Source: Scilla litardierei
Lineage: Eukaryota; Streptophyta; Magnoliopsida; Asparagales; Asparagaceae
Direction of reading: 5' to 3'
NCBI GenBank assembly: GCA_030789695.1
Contig: CM061133.1
Span: 94,605,528-94,669,527 of the forward strand
Length of the DNA stretch: 64,000 nt
The position numbers and the translations under genes are program-made. The notes beneath the pieces were generated by a model, which saw only the letters and a list, made by a program, of their open reading frames with translations, was not told the DNA's origin and did no database searches. Shown piece after piece: positions 59,186-64,000 of this stretch (position 1 is its first letter; each line of letters starts with the position of its first letter).

Positions 59186-59623
59186 TATATACATACATAT
59201 ATATACATATATATACATATAGGAATAGGGTTAGGGTTTGTAGCATGAGGGTACGACTAGGAATGAGTCAAAATATGCCAATGGCTAGGATGAGGGCTAA
59301 AGGATTTGGTCTCATCCTTCTTGATATGAAATTCAAGTATGAATAGGACTTGGTCTAACCCTCTCTTTAATTGATTTCGTCAATTCCCCTTGGGCCCAAA
59401 TTGACTTCATCTCTTCTCCTCATTGGACCAAGTCCAATAGTGCTAAGTGAACAACAATCCCCCTCTCTCGAGTAATGTTATATGAATAAGAAGTCCTCCA
59501 TCGCATTGACTTCGTTTGGGTATTTACGTCATCGCCATCACTGAAAGACATTAAGCACACAAGTAAAATAGCGACACACGTTTGTTGTCATCAAACTAAG
59601 ATACTAGATCGTTGCTTCCAACA

Positions 59624-60840
59624 ATCTCCATCTTTTGTTGATGACAACCCCATAAAAGATTTGAGCAAATATGTTGGCATGTGTGAAGTGTGATGAAGGA
59701 TGTAATGCATAAGGGTAATACAATGAGATGTAAGCATGCACACAATATAGAAATGGAATAAGCTTGCTCCCCTTATTTTCAAGCTCCCTCTAGAACATGT
59801 ATAGTGTAAGCTCCCCCTTCAACAATACCATATCTTTTGTCTTTCTCCCCCTTTGTTATCATCAAAAGTGGACTAATGAATTCATCAAATATCACATGCA
59901 AAAATAAAGTATTATAGAGTATAGCTAGTACTTGCATGTATTTTCTTCAAAGTAGACACTTCAAATTCATGAAAATCATAATTTAGACTTCACTACCAAT
60001 GTGTAAGTGTGATAATATAAACATTGATGTACCAATGGAGATTCAATTTAGAACATCAACCAAAACCATCCACATTTTCTAATTAACATGAATTTCACTA
60101 GGAGTGATTTTTTCCACCTCAGTATAAATGAGTCCAAGTTACCAAACCCCAAAGCATAGCCTATAAGGACTCTTAGAGAGGGGTGGCATTGCTTGATGAG
60201 TAAAGTACACCAATGTTATATATTACCAATAAAGCATATGTTGGATACTCGTGGGTAGTGTATTTGCCATAAATTGTATCCATTTTTCATACGGAGCAAA
60301 GTTCATGTATATAGTTTTTCATTCACAATTCTCAATTTTTATTCATGGCAAAACACATCATATCCCTTATATAATTCAGTTTTTATTCATCCAACATTCA
60401 CTTTCCAACATTCATCAAAAGAATCTCCAAAAGTACAACAAGTTTAGTATTCGTGAAAGTGTGTATGCAGGTGTAGAAATAAAATTAATCATTTCATGAA
60501 GCATGTCAAGGCTACTAAATAGTTTCTAACATGCGCATGTAGCTATAACAATAGTACAATGATTTCTACAAAGGATATGAATGAACATAAAATAGTACCA
60601 CTTATAATGATTCATAAGAGGTAGACATTAAGCACATTTTTTTTATTTTTGGTTTTTCATTTTTTTGTTTTCGTTTAAGAACTAAAAAAACCTAAAAAAG
60701 CAAACATACAAGCACACAAACAAAAATTAAATCAAGCACATACAAAAAACTATGAAGGTATGCAATGAATGCAAGGAGGGAAAGGAAATATACCTTCGCG
60801 TCGCTATTTGACTAAGGAGCTAAAGAATGAAACTTTCAAT
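59624..60840 (-). other. PPT and non-coding 3' region, B internal 2
   Basis: AT-rich sequence collinear with 51706-53047 with scattered substitutions and small indels. No gene is seen. Confidence 0.6.
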
Positions 60841-62750
60841 TTATTGCTCCTCGCCAAATCTCCATCCCACCTGCATGAAAGGTATTAAGTGTGACCTTGA
60901 AATCCAACAAGGTCCACTAGTGTTAGCCATTAAAGTTTTAGGAACCCACACTTGTTTGAACTTTCTGTTTGTGTTCCTAAACTTACAATAATAGGATGTG
61001 TGACCAACACTAGCACAAGTAAAACACTTTACATACATATTTATCACAATAGAGGGCACATTGTGGAATTTCTTAAATTTGGGGTTTTCAACGTTTTTCA
61101 AACCAAATCCAAGTCCTCTTCTATTATTGCCATATAATTGATATTCAAGTTTGGTATCCAACGAATGTTTACCAATTGAAAATTTTCTTAATGACAATTC
61201 TAGATTAGAAACTTTGGATTTTAATAGTTTATTTTCATCCATAAGAAAATTACATTTACTTATAAAAGATCTCTTGTTTTCCTCTTCCTTCTTTTCAAAT
61301 TCATCCATTTTCTTTTTAAGTTCGTTATTTAACATGCACAATTTATCATTAAGCTCTCTAATCACATAGTCTTTTTCAGTTTCGAGCTTAATCAAATCCT
61401 ACTTAAGCATGCTAATATTATTCAATAAGGATGGCAAGAAAGACAAACATCGTCTTCATTAAAGTATGATTTTTATTTTTTCATTATAGCAATGGTAGAA
61501 TCACGTGCAACAAGTTCTTCTTTAAGAATGTCAACTTCTTCAGAAATATCGCAGTTTTCTTTTTGTAATTTAAAGCTGGCCTTCATATAATCATTTAACG
61601 TGAGTTCTAGCTCATTAATCTCATTTTTCTTTCAATTACAAACATCAAACAATTCAGCTTTAGTGAAGGAATATAGCTCATCGCTCTTTGCCTTTTGGCA
61701 GAAAATAGCGGAGTGGTCTACCACCTCTTCATCCTCATCCTCAACTTCGCTGTCCATGTCACAAGTTAGCATCTTGGCTTTTCCTTTATCTTTAGCAACC
61801 TGAGAAGTCTCTTGTCTGCAATGCTTTGCGAAGTGTCCCTTTTTCTTGCATTTGAAGCATTCAACTCTATTAGCAGAGTCTTGTTCAGAAGAATTTTTAT
61901 CGTAATTAAAAGTGTTAGAGCGAATGAACCTTCTATGCATTTCTGATCTTACTTGAGGAGTTCTAACGAATTTTCTGAAATTTCTAACCATTAACAGCAT
62001 CTCCTCATCATCTTCTTCATCTTTGCTAGCTTCCAAAGCAAGTGGCTTTGAAGCTATCTCCTTTTCCTCAGGTTTCTCTCTTTCTTCAATATTTTGCAAT
62101 TCAAGCTCGTGGGACATTAGATTACATATCAAGTCCTTCACCCACATCTGCGATAGATCCTTCGCTTCTTGGATGGCTATGATTTTAGGCCTGAAAGAGC
62201 TTGGCAGTGCTCTTAATATCTTCCTCGCCTGTTCAGGACTAGAATATGGCTTACCGAGCAAGATAGACTTGTAGACGATGTTGGTGAACCTCGTAAATAT
62301 CTCTGATATAGTCTCTGATAGTATCATGTGAAATCCCTTGTACTCTGTGCTCAGAAGTGCAAGTCTAGACTCCTTCACCTGTGACGTTCCCTCATGTGTC
62401 ACCTCCAATGTATGCCATATTTTCTACGCAGTTAGACAATGTGAGATACGATTGAATTCAGATTTATCTAATGAACAAATGAGAGCATTCATAGTTTTAG
62501 AATTAAGAGAATAAAGTCTCCAATCATTATCATCCCATTTGTCATCAGGTTTAAGCATCTCAACATTTTCAATTTTAGTGACAGGTGGTTTATATCCTTT
62601 TTCTACCATTTGCCAAGCTTTATAACCAATAGAAATTAAGTAGATTCTCATACGACTTTTCCAATAAGCATAATCTACTCCATTAAATCTAGGGGGACAT
62701 GAAATAGACTGATCCTCAGCAAAAGCACTATCAATGGGATCCATGGTCAA
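60841..62750 (-). pseudogene. gag: SIRE-like Gag, B internal 2 (best preserved)
   Basis: The ATG at 62750 lies shortly after the PBS. The N-terminal domain (62750-62424) has the R-F-N-G-V-D-Y-A-Y-W motif. A TAG at 62424-62426 interrupts the frame where element A has CAG (Gln). The same frame continues (62408-61632) through the capsid C-terminal part, acidic linker and knuckle C-F-K-C-x4-H-x4-C to a second stop at about 61632. 61395-60841 reads as a coiled coil, the second knuckle C-F-T-C-x4-H-x4-C and a basic W-V-P-K tail, then stops. In complete SIRE-like elements the protease follows this tail; here the non-coding 3' region does. Gag packages the RNA; polymerase must have come from another element. 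Confidence 0.8.
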
Positions 62751-62774
62751 TCCTAGGCTAGATCCTAAAATCTA

Positions 62775-62785
62775 CTCTGATACCA
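62775..62785 (-). other. Primer-binding site, initiator tRNA-Met (B internal 2)
   Basis: The minus strand reads TGGTATCAGAG, two bases from LTR B3. Confidence 0.85.
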
Positions 62786-62787
62786 CT

Positions 62788-64000
62788 AGTTAGATCTGGA
62801 TCCTAGCCTAGAGGAGGGCTGAATAGGCTAATAAAAAATTCTCGCGCAACCCACGAGAAATCACACGCAGTTAAAAGCACCAGTAGAGTAAATAAGTTAC
62901 AATCACAGAGTACAAACAGATTTACCCTGGTACGGTCGCAACAACGACCCAAGCAAATATTAGCATTAATAAGTTCATTATGTACACCTACAATGGGGTC
63001 CTAGCTCCAACTCCCTACCTAAACTATACCACACTCAACAAAGTACAGAACTCTATCAACCTAGTAAATGTGTATCTTGACTGCTACAACACGTCAAGAC
63101 CCTCTTGTCTAGCCCCAACCAGACAAGTCCAAAATGGTCACAAAATATGGTAAAGTTTTCCCTACCGAGAACGTTACACTAAGACATGGATATAAAGAGT
63201 AAAGAGTTTAGAAATGCTCAGTTCGTGTTTGTGTAGTCGTCTCTATAAATAAGCACGTCGTAAGCTCCAGTGTGATGCAAACGGTGTCTCAATCCAACTC
63301 TTGGATCTCAATCAGGCTCAAATAGAACTCTGGTCTGTGCGTTAAGTAATCCCAATTCAACTCAAATTATAAGCGATCTGTTCACACAACAAACCCACTT
63401 AAATCATTTTCCACGTCTGCATCCGATCTCATCGTTTTTTGTTCATGCAATCAATTCCGTCCGCCTCTTGTTAGGGCATGCAGCTTCGATCTTTCGATGG
63501 CCATGCACTTGACGGTGAGCTCCGCTTGAGGATCAGATGGAGCTCGACGACTGTTCTCTACGGCAAGCTCAAGATCTCGACGACAACATCTAGACACCCA
63601 CAGAGGCTTCTCCAGCAGTCTCCAATGAGATTAGGCACACGTCGGACGTCAAACTTCTCCGCTTCGAGCTCTCGACGGTGAGTACTTCGGTAACTTCAGC
63701 GGCATCTCTGAGTGATGTTGTCTTGTTGGCACGGTGCTTGCGTATATGGCTCGAGGGCGATCCATGGCAGTGATATGGAGCTTTGATGATGGAGACGGCA
63801 GTGGGTTCTCTTCAACAGCGACGTCCGACAGCAGGGTGACGAAGGCTCCGACGACGTGGGCTTCGAACATCAGCTGCTTCTCGACGACGATTTCAGATGA
63901 CGAAGCAAACGACGTAAGCTTGACTTTGTTGTGTGGAGGTTTAAACGACAGCTGACGTTTGATGATGACGACGACATCACTGAGCTGTGGGTTCGATGGG
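62788..64000 (-). repeat. LTR B3 (truncated by window edge)
   Basis: Collinear with the first 1.2 kb of B1 and B2. Its first two bases are AG instead of TG, a terminal mutation. No gene is seen. Confidence 0.85.

Larger units (their letters stand above)
54873..59623 (-). repeat. LTR B2, enlarged by a Helitron
   Basis: The plus strand starts TGATTGGATCTG and ends TTCCAACA. Without the insertion at 56444-59185 it is about 2.0 kb, the same as B1, and aligns with B1 on both sides of the insertion. Confidence 0.88.
49707..64000 (-). mobile_element. SIRE-like Gag-only copia complex with three LTRs (B complex)
   Basis: LTR B1 (49707-51705), internal 1 (51706-54872), LTR B2 (54873-59623, enlarged by a Helitron), internal 2 (59624-62787) and LTR B3 (62788 to window end) all have the same orientation. 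Each internal region has PPT, gag and an initiator-Met PBS in minus-strand order, and no pol. The left flank is Athila-like pol; the TSD candidate attgt (49702-49706) cannot be checked on the right. Confidence 0.85.

Overview
This window is nuclear DNA from a flowering plant. I found no convincing host gene, tRNA or rRNA. Essentially all of it is LTR retrotransposons, whole or degraded, inserted into one another, plus one Helitron. The evidence is paired long direct repeats with TG...CA ends, primer-binding sites (PBS) matching the 3' ends of plant tRNA-Asp or initiator tRNA-Met, polypurine tracts (PPT), two exact 5-bp target-site duplications (TSDs), and Gag/Pol domains of plant Ty1/copia and Ty3/gypsy lineages. 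The species cannot be named from these data.

Layout. (1) 1-7246, minus strand: a Gag-only Ty3/gypsy element with both LTRs (the left one cut by the window) and a perfect tRNA-Asp PBS. (2) 7247-13162, minus strand: a Gag-only Ty1/copia remnant with a tRNA-Met PBS and a long LTR. (3) 13163-31287, plus strand: a copia element with two 606-bp LTRs and TSD gatct, inserted in (2). (4) 14964-25132, plus strand: a Tekay/Del-like chromovirus with two 2669-bp LTRs and TSD ctcat, inserted in the leader of (3). (5) About 31892-49706, plus strand: degraded Athila-like gypsy sequence, with one LTR at about 45806-47950 lying between two pol regions. (6) 31978-40121, minus strand: a SIRE-like copia element carrying gag but no pol, inserted in (5); its left LTR holds a further LTR-like insertion. 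(7) 49707-64000, minus strand: LTR-internal-LTR-internal-LTR of a related Gag-only SIRE-like family, interrupting an Athila-like reverse transcriptase. Its middle LTR contains a Helitron at 56444-59185.

How the parts work together. The Gag-only elements keep the cis signals (LTR promoter, PBS, PPT) and Gag but no reverse transcriptase or integrase, so they must have depended on autonomous relatives. The most complete coding elements, the copia and the chromovirus, are recent by LTR similarity (roughly 1-2 % difference by eye) but carry nonsense codons.

Most notable points: the chromovirus has two well-formed candidate introns, one separating gag from pol; the Helitron is a head-to-tail composite whose 3' end abuts the 5' end of the next copy, with its 5' terminus amplified into a 77/49-bp minisatellite; and unrelated LTR families carry arrays of short palindromes, in four of five cases just upstream of the TATA box.
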